DNA from: Sapria himalayana
Taxonomy: Eukaryota; Streptophyta; Magnoliopsida; Malpighiales; Rafflesiaceae
NCBI GenBank assembly: GCA_029783825.1
Contig: JAREIK010010172.1
Span: forward strand, 1-64,000
Reading direction: 5' to 3'
DNA length: 64,000 nt
Of this stretch, positions 25,660-39,739 are shown in pieces (the first letter of the stretch is position 1; each line of letters starts with the position of its first letter). The notes under the pieces were generated by a model that had not been told where the DNA came from, searched no databases, and was given only the letters and a program-made list of their open reading frames with translations. The translations under genes and the position numbers were made by a program.

Positions 25660-28600
25660 TATTTATATATTATATATATTATTAAAATATATAATATTAA
25701 ATATAAATATATAAATATATAATATAAATATATAATATATAAATATAAATATATAAATATATAAATATATAATTATAAATAATAAATATATAAATATATA
25801 AATATATAAATATATAAATATAAATATATAAAATATAAATATATAAATATATAAATATATAAATATATAAATATAATATATAAATATATAAATATATAAA
25901 TATATAAATATATAAATATAAATATATAAATATAATATATAAATATATAATATATAATAAAATATAAAATATAAATATATAAATATATAAATATATAAAT
26001 ATATAAATAATAAATATATAAATATATAAATATAATAATATATAAAAATATAAATATATAAAATATAAATATATAAATATATAATATATAAATATATAAA
26101 TATATAATATATAATATATAAATATATAAATATATAAATATATAAATATAAAATATATAAATATATAAATATATAAATATATAAATATATAAAAATATAA
26201 ATATATAAAATAATAAAATATATAATATATAAATATATAAATATATAAATATATAAATATATAAATATATAAATATATAAATATATAAATATATAAATAT
26301 ATAAATATATAAATATAATATATAAATATATAAATATATAAATATAAAATATATAAATAATAAAAATATAAATATATAAATATTAATATATAAAATATAA
26401 ATAATAATATATAATATATAAATATATAAATATATAAAATATAAATATATAATATATAAATATATAAATATATAAATATATAAATATAAAATATAAATAT
26501 ATAAATATATAAATATATAAATATATAAATATATAAATATATAAATATATAAATATAAATATATAAAATATAATATTATAAATATATAAATATATAAATA
26601 TATAAATATCAATATAAAATATATAAAATATAAATATATAAATATATAAATATATAATATATAAATATATAAATATATAAATATTAATATAAAATATTAA
26701 ATATATAAATATTTAAATAATAAATAAAAATATATAAATATATAAATATTAAATATATAAATATATAAATATATAAATATAAAATATATAAATATATAAA
26801 TATATAAATATATAAATATATAAATATATAAATATATAATATAAAATATATAAATAGAAATATATAAATATATAATATATAAATATAAATATATAAATAT
26901 ATAAAATATAAATATTAAAGATATAATATATAATATATATATATAAATAATAAATATATAAATATATAATATATAAAATATAAATATATAAAATATAAAT
27001 ATATAAAATATAAATATATAATATAAAATATATAATATAAAATATAAATATATAAATATATAAATATATAAATATAATATATAAGATATAAATATATAAA
27101 TAAATATAAATATATAATATATAATAATAAATATATAATATTTATATATATAAATATATAAATATATAAATATATAATAAATATATAAATATATAAATAT
27201 ATAAATATATAAATATTATATAATATATAAATATATAAATATATAAATATATAAATATATAAATATATAAATATTAAATATATAAATATATAAATATATA
27301 AATATATAAATATATAAATATATAAATATTAAAATATAAATATATAAATATATAAATATAAATATATAAAATATATAAATATATAAATATATAAATATAT
27401 AATATAAATATATAAATATATATTATATAAATATATAAATATATAAATATATAAATATATAAATATATAAAATATAAATATATAAATATATAAATATATA
27501 AATATATAAATATATAAATATATAAATATATAAATATATAAATATATAAATATATAAATATATAAATATATAAAATATATAAAATATAATATATAAATAT
27601 ATAAATATATAAATATATAAATATATAAATATATAAATATATAAATATATAAAATATTAAATATATAAATATAAAATATATAAATATATAAATATATAAA
27701 TATATAATATATAAATATATAAATATATAAATATATAAATATATAAAATATAATATATAAATATAAATATATAAATATATAAATATATAAATATATATAA
27801 ATATATAAATATATAAATATATAAATATATAAATATATAAATAATAAATATATAAATATATAAATATATAAATATATAAATATATAAATATATAAATTAT
27901 AAAATATAAATATATAAATATATAATATATAAATATATAAATATATAAATATATAAATATATAAATATAAAATATAAATATATAAATATATAATATAAAG
28001 ATATAAATATATAAATATAAAATATTAAATATATAAATATATAAATATATAAATATATAAATATATAAATATATAAATATATAAATATATAAATATATAA
28101 ATATATAAATATAAAATATATAATATATAAATATATAAATATATAAATATATAAATATATAAATTATAAATATATAATATATAATAAAATTTATAAATAT
28201 ATAAATATATAAATAAAAATATATAATATATAATAATTAAATATATAAGTATATAATATATAAGTATATAGATATAACTATATAAATATAAAGTATATAA
28301 ATATAAAGTATATAATAAATAATTATATAAGTCTATAAATAATAATATATAAATATATAAATATATAAATATATAAATATATAAATATATAAATATATAA
28401 ATATATAATATAAATATATAAATATATAAATATATAAATATATAAATATTAATATATAAATATATAAATAATAAATATATAAATATATAATATAAAATAT
28501 AAATATATAATATATAAATATATAATATATAAATATATAATATTATAAATATATAATATATAAATATATAAATATATAAATATATAAATATATAAATATA

Positions 28601-31600
28601 TAAATATTAAATATATAAATATATAATATATAAATATATAAATATTAAATAATAAATATATAAATATATAAATATAAATATATAAATATATAAAATATAT
28701 AAATATATAAATATATAATATATAAATATATAAATATATCATATAAATATATAATATATAAATAATAAATATATAATATATAAAATATAAATATAAATAT
28801 ATAAATATATAAATATAAAATATATAAATATAAATATATAAATATATAAATATATAAATTAAATATATAAAATATAAATATATAAATATATAAATATATA
28901 AATATATAAATATATAAATCTAAAAATATATAAATATATAAATATAAAATATATAAAATATAAAAATATATATAAATCTATAAATATTTAAATATATAAA
29001 TATATAAATATATAAATATATAAATATATAAATATCTAAGTATATAAATATATAAATATATAAGTATATAAAGTTATAAATATATAAATATTAAAATATA
29101 AGTATATAATTATAAAATATAAATATATAAATATAAATATATAATATATAAGTATATAAAGTATATAGTATAAATATATAAATATATAAATATATAAATA
29201 TATAATATATAAATATATATATAAATATATAAATATATAAATATATAAATATTAAATATATAAATATATAAATATATAAATATATAATATATAATATATA
29301 AATATAAATATATCAATATATAAATATTATAAATATATAATATTATAATATATAAATATATAAATATATAAATATATAAATATTAAATAATAAATATAAA
29401 ATATATAAATATTATAATATATAAATATATAATATATAATATATAAATATATAAATATATAAATATATAAATATATAATATATAAATATAGAAATATATA
29501 AATATAAAATAAATATATAAATATATAAATATATAAATATATAAATATAATATATAAATATATAAATATATAAATATAAAATATAAATATATAAATATAT
29601 AAATATATAAATATATAAATATATAAATATATAAATATAATATTATAAATATATAAATAATAAATGTATAAATATATAAAATATAAATATATAAAATATA
29701 AATATATAAATATATAAATATATAAATATATTAAACTATATAAAAATATAAATATATAAATATATAAATATATAATATATAAATATATAATATATAAAAT
29801 ATATAAATATATAAATATATAAATATATAAATATATAAATATAAATATATAAATATATAAATATATAAATATAAATATATAAAATATAAATATATAAATA
29901 TATAAATATATAAATATATAAATATATAAATATTAATATATAAATATAAAATATATAAATATAAATATATAAATATATAATATATAAATATTAAATATAT
30001 AAATATATAAATATATAATATATAAATATATAAATATATAAATATATAAATATATAAATATCAAATATAAATATATAAATATATCAATATATCAATATAT
30101 AAATATAAAATATAAATATATAAATATATAATATATAATATAAATTATAATATATAAATATATAATATATAAATATAAAATATATAATATATAAATATAT
30201 AAATATATAAATATATAATATATAAATATATAAATATATAAATATATAATATTAAATATAAAATATAATATAAATATATAAATATAAATAAAGAATATAA
30301 ATATATCAATATATAAATATATAAATATATAAATATATAAATATAAATATATAAATATATAAATATATAAATATATAATATATAAAATATACTATATAAA
30401 TATATAAATATATAAATATATAAATATATGAATATATAAATATAAAATATAAATATATAAATATATAAATATATGAATATATAAATATATAAATATATAA
30501 ATATATAATATATAAATATATGAATATATAAATATATAAGTATAAGTCTATAAATATATAAATATATGTATATAAATATAATTATTAGTCTTAAATATAT
30601 AAATATAAATATATAAGTATAAATATATAATATAAATATATAGTATATAATTAATAAATATATAAGTATATAAATATATAAAATATAAATATATAATATA
30701 TAAGTAGATAAATTTATAAATATATAAATATATAAAATATATAAGTATATCAAATATAAATATATAAGTATATAAGTATATAAATATATAAATATATAAA
30801 TATAGAAATATATAAATATATAAATATAAATATAAAATATAAATATATAATATATAAGTATATAAATATATAAACACAGTTAATATAAGTATATAAATAT
30901 ATAATATATAAATATATAAATATATAAATATAAGTATATAAATATATAAATATAAATATATAAATATATAAATATATAATATATAAATATAAAATAAATA
31001 ATAAATATATAAATATAAATATATAAATATATAAATATATAAATACATAAATATATAAAATAATATATAACTACATAATATAATACATAAATATAAAATA
31101 CATAAATATAGAACTACATAATATATAAATACATAAATATATAATACATAAATATACATACATAAATATATAATACATAAATATATAAATACATAAATAT
31201 ATAAATATATAAATTATAAATAATAAATATATAATATATAAAATAAAATATATAAATATATAAATATATAATATTAAATATATAAATATATAAATATATT
31301 AAATATTAAATATATAAATATATAAATATATAAATATATAATATATAATATATAATATATAAAATATAATAAAATATAAATATATAAATATATAAATATA
31401 TAAATATATAAATATATAAAATATAAATATAAAATATATAAATATATAAAATATAAATATATAAATATAAATATATAAATATTAAATAAATAAATAAATA
31501 TATATATAAATATATAATATAAATATATAAATATATAAATATATAAATATATAAATATATAAATATATAAATATATAAATATATAAGTATAAATATAAGT

Positions 31601-33556
31601 AAATAATTATATAAGTCATAAATATATAAATATAAGTATATAAGTAAATAATTATATAAGTCTATAAATATATAAATATATAAGTATATAAGTAAATAAT
31701 ATATTAAGCTATAATATAAGTATATAAGTATATAAGTATTATAAGTATATATATATAAATATATAAATATATAAATATATAAAATATAAATATATAAATA
31801 TAAAATATAAAATATATAAATAATAAATATATAAATATATAAATATATAAATATATAAATATATAAATATATAAATATATAATATATAATATATAAATAT
31901 ATAAATATATAAAATATAAATATATAAATATATAATATATAATATATAAATATATAAATATATAAATATATAAATATATAAATATATAAATATATAAATA
32001 TAAATATATAAATATCTAAATATATAAATATAAGTATATAAATATATAAATATATAAATATATAAATATTAAGTATATAAATTTTATAAATATATAAATA
32101 TATAAATATATAAATATAAATATAAATATATAAATATAAAATATATAAATAATAAATATATAAATATATAATAAATATATAAATATATAATATATAAATA
32201 TATAAATATATAATATATAAATATATAAATATATAAATATATAAAATATAAATATATAAATATATAAAATATATATAAATATATAAATATATAAATATAT
32301 AATATAAATATATAAATATTAAATATTAAATATTAAATATATAATATATAAATATATAATAATAAATATATAAATATATAATATATACATATATAATATA
32401 TAATATATAAAATATGAATATATGAATATATAAATATATAAATATATAATATAATATATAAAATATAATATATAAAATATATGAATATATAAATATATAA
32501 ATATAAATATATAAATATATGAATATATAAATATATAAATATATAAATATATAAATATATAATATATGATATATAAATATTAAGTATATAAGTCTATAAA
32601 TATATAAATATATGAATATATAAATATATATATATAAGTCTATAAATATATAAGTATATAAATATATAAATATAAAATATAAAGTATATAAATATATAAT
32701 ATATAAGTATATAAATATATAAATATATAATCTAGTATTAAATTTTATAAATATATAAATATATAAATATATAAGTATTAAATATAAATATATAAATATA
32801 AGTAATAAATATAAATATATATATAAGTATCTAAATATATAAATATATAAATATATAAAATATAAATATATAAATATATAAATATATAAATATAGAAATA
32901 TATAAATATAAAATATATAAAATATAAATATATAATATAATATATAAATATAGTATATAAGATATAAATATATAAATATATAAATATATAATATATAATA
33001 TAAATCTATAAATATATAAATATATAAATATATAAATACATAAATATATAAAATATAAATACATAAATATATAAATACATAAATATATAACTACATAAAT
33101 ATATAAATACTAATAATAAATAATACTAATAAATATTAAAACATAAATATATAAATACTAAAATAAATATATATACTAAATATAAAATACTAAATATATA
33201 AATATAAAATATAAATATATAAATATAAAATATAAATATATATTTAAATATATAATATATAAATATATAAATATATAAATATATAAATATATAAATATAT
33301 AAATATAAATATATAAATATATAAAATTATAAATATATAATATATAAATATATAAATATATAAATATATAAATATATAAATATATAAATATATAATATAT
33401 AATATATAAATATATAAATAATAAATATTAAATATATAAATATATACATAATAAATATTACATATAAATATATAATATATAATATATAAATATTAAATAT
33501 ATAAATATATAAATATATAAAATATAAATATATAACTATATAAATATATAAATATA

Positions 33557-33590
<34 letters not shown>
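25660..33590. repeat. Giant (ATATAAAT)n satellite
   Basis: About 7.9 kb of nearly pure A/T sequence with the octamer ATATAAAT, broken by short deletions that shift the phase (ATATAATATA, AAATATAAA). Minor variants add G or C: ATATAAGT near 28.25, 29.04, 30.5-30.9 and 31.58-31.75 kb; ATATGAAT near 30.43-30.5 and 32.4-32.6 kb; and ATACATAAAT near 31.04-31.2 and 33.0-33.1 kb. The minus-strand frames (YLYIYIFI) are artefacts. Length and internal order may not be assembled exactly. Confidence 0.95.
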
Positions 33591-33619
<29 letters not shown>

Positions 33620-34725
33620 ATATCAATATATAAACTTATCAATATATAAACAAATCAATATATAATCATATCAATATATAAACAAATCAATATATAATCA
33701 TATCAATATATAAACAAATCAATATATAATCATATCAATAATTAAACATATCAATATATATATACATATAAATATATAGACATATAAATATATTAGACAT
33801 ATAAATATATAGACATTATATATATAGACATATAAATATATCGACATATAAATATATAGACATATAAATATATAGACATATAAAATATAGACATATAAAT
33901 ATATAGACATATAAATATATAGACATATAAATATATTGACATATAAATATATAGACATATAAATATATAGACATATAAATATATAGACATATAAATATAT
34001 AGACATATAAATATATAGACATATAAATATATAGACATATAAATATATAGACATATAAATATATAGACATATAAATATATAGACTATAATATAGAATATA
34101 AATATATAGACATATAAATATATTGACATATAAATATATTGACATATAAATATATTGACATATAAATATATAGACATATAAATATATAGACATAAAAATA
34201 TATAGATATACAAATATATAGACATACAAGTATATCGACATTTAAATATATAGACATAAAAGTATATAGACATATAAATATATATACATATAAAAATATA
34301 GACATAAATATATAGACAGATTAATATATAGACATATAAATATATATACATAGATATATATAGATATATATATATATATATATCTATACAGACATATAGA
34401 TATATCGACATATGACATATAAACATAAAACATATAGACATATAAACAAATATACATATAAACATATAGACATATAAAGATATAGACATATAAACATATT
34501 GACATATAAACATATAGACATATAAACATATAGACATATAAACATATAGACATATAAACATATAGACATATAAACATATAGACATATAAACATATAGACA
34601 TATAAACATATAGACATAGATTCATATAAACTTATAGACATATAAACATATAATCATGTAACCATATAGACATATAAACATATAGACAAATAAACATATA
34701 GACATATAAATATATAGACTTATAA
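33591..34725. repeat. 8-bp-register satellite, ATATAGAC/ATATAAAT type
   Basis: Opens with an (AT)n tract, then AACATATCAATATAT units (33.61-33.76 kb). It continues with a regular 16-bp unit ATATAGACATATAAAT to about 34.35 kb, then ATATAGACATATAAAC to about 34.72 kb. The replacement of GAAC by GAC-containing units distinguishes it from the other arrays while keeping the octamer phase. The minus-strand frames (MSIYLYVYIFICLYIY) are artefacts. Confidence 0.93.
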
Positions 34726-34784
34726 ATATATAAATAAATAAATAAATAAATAAATATATATATATATATACACACATATAAATA

Positions 34785-34821
<37 letters not shown>

Positions 34822-36400
34822 GTATATATAAATATATGTACATATAAATTTATGTACATATTAATATATAAACATATAAAAATATAAATATATAAATATA
34901 TAAACATATAAATATATAAACAAATAAACATAACAAATTAAAAACATAAAAACATAAAAACATATAAAAAAATAAACATATAAACTTAATCATATAAACA
35001 TATAAACATATAAACATATAAGCATATAATAATATAAACATATAAGCAAATAAACCTATAAGCAAATAAACCTATAAGCATATAAACATATAAGCATATA
35101 AACATATAAGCATATAAACATATAAACATATAATCATATAGACATATAAACATATAAACATATAAACTTATAAAAATATAAATATATAATTTTATAAACA
35201 TATTAACATTTTAACATACTAACCAATGATAAAAATTTCCGATATATCCACCGATATATCTCCGATATATCAATAAATTCTAAGTATCGAAATATTCATT
35301 AAGACCGATATATCTATCATTGATTGGTGCTCATATACAAATACACACCGATATATCTTTGATATATCTGATATATCCGTAAAATCCAAGTACCGATATA
35401 TTTGTAAAAATCAATAATTTAATTCTTGATATTAACATATAAACATATAAATATATAAACATATATAAACAATAAACATATAATAATATAAACATATAAA
35501 CATATAAACTTATAAACACATAAACATATAAACATATAATCATATAAACATAAAAACATATAAACATATAATCATATAAACATAAAAACATAAAAACATA
35601 TAAATATATAACCATATACACATATAAACATATAAGCATATAAACATATAACCATATAAACATATAAACATATAAACATATAATCATATAAACATATAAG
35701 CAAATAAACCTATAAGAATATAAGCATATAAACATATAAGCATATAACATATAAACATATAGTCATATAAACATATAATTATATAAACATATAAACATAT
35801 AAACATATAAACATATGTACATATAAACATATAAACACATAAACTTATAACCTTATAAACATATAAACTTATAAACCTATAACCTTATAAACATATAAAC
35901 TTATAAATATATAAATATATAATTATATAAACATATAAACATATAAACTTATTAACATTTAAACATATAAATATATAAACATATATAATCAATAAACATA
36001 TAAACATATAAACATATAAACATACAAACATATAAACATATAAACATATAAACATATAAACATTTAAACCTAAAACATACAAACATATAAACATATAAAC
36101 ATATAAACTTATAAACATATAAACATATAAACATATAAACATATAAACATATAAACATATAAACATATAAATATATAAATATATAAGTTTATATGCCTGC
36201 AAATATGTCATTATATAAATATATATATATATAAATATATATGTATATAATTATATAAATAATAAATAAATAAATATATAAGCATATAAATATATAACTA
36301 TATAAATATATACTTATATAAATATATAAGTATATAATTATTTAAATAATAAATAAATAAGTATATTAGCACATAAATATTTAAGTATATAAATATATAT
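34726..36400. repeat. 8-bp-register satellite, ATATAAAC type, second block
   Basis: Begins at an (AAAT)n-(AT)n junction and continues as ACATATAA octamers similar to those at 19.25-20.03 kb, with variants AAGCATAT, AATCATAT and AACCTATA. It is interrupted at 35205-35432 by the GATATATC island. The end (36.18-36.4 kb) passes into ATATAAGT and AAATAATAAATAA tracts before ordinary sequence. Confidence 0.93.
35205..35432. repeat. GATATATC-rich island embedded in satellite
   Basis: Unlike its surroundings this block contains repeated CCGATATATC words (near 35239, 35250, 35262, 35313, 35348, 35361, 35370 and 35393) separated by short unique text such as AAATTCTAAGTATCG. GATATATC is its own reverse complement. 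It looks like a dispersed repeat that inserted into the array, or a seed later surrounded by array growth. Confidence 0.8.
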
Positions 36401-36920
36401 GTCACACCACTTTACTAATGTTATTTTTTCCGTTTCTTTCTTTTTATTTAAATTATATTGAATATTCTATATAATTATATATTTATAGATACATGTGTGT
36501 GTATGTCAATCAGGTCGAGTAGTCTGTGCATTTACAGCTCAACGACATGGTCAACTATGCTCATCATTTTATCAAAATGGTTCAGAATTATGTCTAGAAG
36601 TTTCATTGGGCAGGCATGACTTGTGCAAAACCAATTTTAACATGAATGCCAAACTTGCTAGCTTTTTCTTAACTAATTCTAGCTTAGAACAAACCTGCTA
36701 GTCTAGTACTAGCTTAGTCTTTTCTATAACAAATCAGACCTAGCCTCGACTAAACATAATCTAACCTAGATTGAACTTTAGAATATCCTGGACTAAACCT
36801 AAACTAGCCTGGCATTACCTTGTTTTAGCATGGTCAGGCCTGGCCCAACTTGACTTGTCTCGGCACGACCCAACATAACCCACCCAAAACTTATGCAAAC
36901 GGACCATGCTACGCTACTTT
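36401..36920. mobile_element. GC-rich MITE-like repeat, copy 3
   Basis: From about 36505 to 36915 the sequence is rich in CCTAGCCT, CTGGCATTA and GGCACGACC words, matching the composition and vocabulary of the family. No clear terminal inverted repeat was found, so the copy is old or truncated. The 68-codon frame at 36495-36701 has no recognised domain and is probably compositional. Confidence 0.5.
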
Positions 36921-39735
36921 TAAATAAAACACACTAAAAAAATATTACACCTCACATTAAATATAACCCAAACTTAAACAATAACAACAACAACATAGTC
37001 CAATCTACTCAAACTTAGGCATACCGAATAATAATGAATCCTTATATGAGAAATTTTAGATTTTTATCAAAACCCAACTTCATCCTTTATAGAGTGAAAA
37101 TATCGAATATGATTAATATAGAACGAACCGTGTAGAGTAATGTGTGTGAATGATAATGAATTTGTTCCTCTTATGAAAATATATATCTCTAGGTACCAAG
37201 ATATATGAGAATGAAAAATGCATGGTCATACTAACATAAATTAGCATGCATTATGGATATTATTTATTTTATCAATTTTCTTTAGATTTAGAAACACAAT
37301 TGAACGATATAAGAATGATTTAATTCATGTCTTGTATTCAATTAACATATCATGTTATAAATAAACTATTATATTAACTATGGATTGTGTTATATTGGAT
37401 ATCCACATCAATTGAGTAGATATAATATCTTGCTAGATATTGCTTATGACTTGTGAATCTAAAAGTAGTTTTAGGCTCACTACTAATATTATTTGAACCT
37501 ATAAAGTCACACACATAAAATATATTGAAAACAAATCTTCAAGATAGTCTCAGAGTATATATGACATTAAAATGTGATTTTAAATGCTAATTTAAATATG
37601 GTATATTTTTGTAAAATATTAAAACAAATTTTTTAAAAAATGCAGTGTTATTAAGATTCATTGTTTTAATAAAATAAGATTTTATTAAATGAGGTCTATT
37701 TTTTAATCGTAAGATAGTTTGTAAAATATCTGGTTTATGAAACTCACAAATGTGTTTATGGAATACATATAATACATATTTTAAAAAACATGCAATACAT
37801 CCATACATATTTTTAAAAACATGTAATATGATTTAATTTTAAGTAAAAAATTTATTTTATATTAAAATAAAACATGCTACAATGTGTTTTCTAAAAATAT
37901 GTCACAATGTGTTTTTTAGTAAAAAAAAAGTGATATGTGTTTTCAAAAAGGATGCCTCATTTGTTTTGTGTCATATCAAAACAAATTAAATACAAATAAA
38001 AAATAAAAAATAAATCTCTAGAAAAACATACCTCGCTTATAGATAAAGATTATCTTATCAAATTTTTCAATGTGAATGAGTTATGATGTCAAATTTATGT
38101 TAGATATGGAAACATAGCAAAATATTTTCACAAGTATGTTTGAATTCATAAAAGCATTACTTTCTTTTTCTAAGATCAACAATTTTGTGAGAAAATAACT
38201 AGAATGTTAGCACACAAACTTTTTTGTTTCTAGAGTGGTTATAAATATATCTAATCGTGTAAAATTGTTATTAAGTGTGGTAGCATATCAAATATTCTTG
38301 AAAACATCGAGTAAATTTTCCAGAAAATTTAGTTAATCTTTTATTATGTAACCATTAATTTAAATCTACGGGTCTTTCACTACGTTTACCAAATCCATTG
38401 AACTAACATTCTAATTATGAGCTATGAAGTCATGATTCCTAATGTGATAGTTATAGATAGATAACTTTTGTGCAAACTAAATTTATTTCAAAATATAGTT
38501 TTTTTTTAATTTAGTTAAGCTAATAGTGGTATTAGTGTGTACTTCTGATTTTAATTAATCTAGTTTTTTTTTGGTTAAAAAATTTGGTTAAGTGATTTAT
38601 ATATGGATATGTAATATATATATATATGGCTTTTATTCATTAATCAAAATTATGTATTATTAGTCTAAGATTATTAATAATCTATTAAATTTCATTTCAT
38701 TCAATTTAAAATATCATTATTTGTAATCTGTAAAATCTAATTTGATTAAATGTAAAACTATAATTATGTGATTAGTTGATTAATATTTATTTTTTAATTT
38801 TTGAAAAATGCAGTGTATCATATCATTTTTTAACTATAATTTTTGGCTTTTTTTTGACACATAAGGTAAATTCACGGAGATGAAAACTCCAATAGGTTGA
38901 TAAAAGAATAATTTATATTATGGGTGATATAATGACATTTATTTTATGTCATATATACATATGATGTTATATATAAGTGTGTGTGATGTTATGTAATATA
39001 TATATGTTATTCATATTAAAGCAATACAATTAAAATCTCTCACTTTAAATTTAAGTCATAAAAATACCTCCCAATTTTGTACACTTTCCATTCAATCTCC
39101 TAAAAATAGGTCTCCCAAAGTAAAGTATATTTTTATATCTTAGTGAGTTATAATGTATAATATCACTATCAACATTTGTTTGACTAAATACAACATCGAA
39201 ATAGTTTTAGACCAAGCATATTTAATAAGATTTTTAAAGGTATGTAATATCATCTCTTATTGTGATCAAAGAATTACATGCGGTATAATTGGTAAGAAGT
39301 TAGCTACCAAAATAATTAAACATTGGATGATAAGCCTAAGTCACTCAAATTTAGATGAAATCTACATCCTTGTCCATTAACATTTCAAGTACTAAAATTA
39401 TTGAATTAATATTTGATAGTTTTAAATTTAATAATAAGATTTATTGATAATAATATTTGCCTCGCTAAAATGGATTAATATACCGTGTATATGTAAAGAA
39501 TAACATCAAACAAAACAACTAACTTATCTAAGTGATTAGTCTAAGGACATACTCAATAAAATAAACTTTTTATACTAGTGTAGAAACTAAAGAATTATTA
39601 TAATATTAGTGAGGAAATTATATATTATAGTGAAACCTATCATAGAGTAACCTATCAAAAATGCTCCTAGAACCCAAAATGATACTTATTAAGTATCAAA
39701 ATGTTTCTAATGACATCAGTTGTATCATGCTCGTC
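36921..39735. other. AT-rich region, partial retroelement leader homology
   Basis: No intact gene. At 37440-37530 the words GCTTATGACTTGTGAATCTA and GTCACACACATAAAATAT resemble 60140-60225 (CTTATGACTTGTAGGCCTA, GATCACACACTTAGAACAT), suggesting two diverged copies of one element. At 37780-37960 there are loosely repeated AAACATG and ACAATGTGTTTT blocks. The short frames at 37587-37808 (minus) and 39153-39380 (plus) show nothing recognisable. Confidence 0.4.
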
Positions 39736-39739
39736 ATCA

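Noticed and set aside
25773..36211. Minus-strand frames with YLYIYIFI or MSIYLYVYIFICLY repeats
   Set aside because: Same reason: ATATAAAT, ATATAGAC and ATATAAAC units lack stops on the minus strand. No start context or non-repetitive domain.
25660..36400. Centromeric satellite or CRISPR-like array
   Set aside because: The unit is only 8 bp with no unique spacers, unlike CRISPR, and far shorter than typical plant centromere satellites (about 150-180 bp). Function cannot be inferred.
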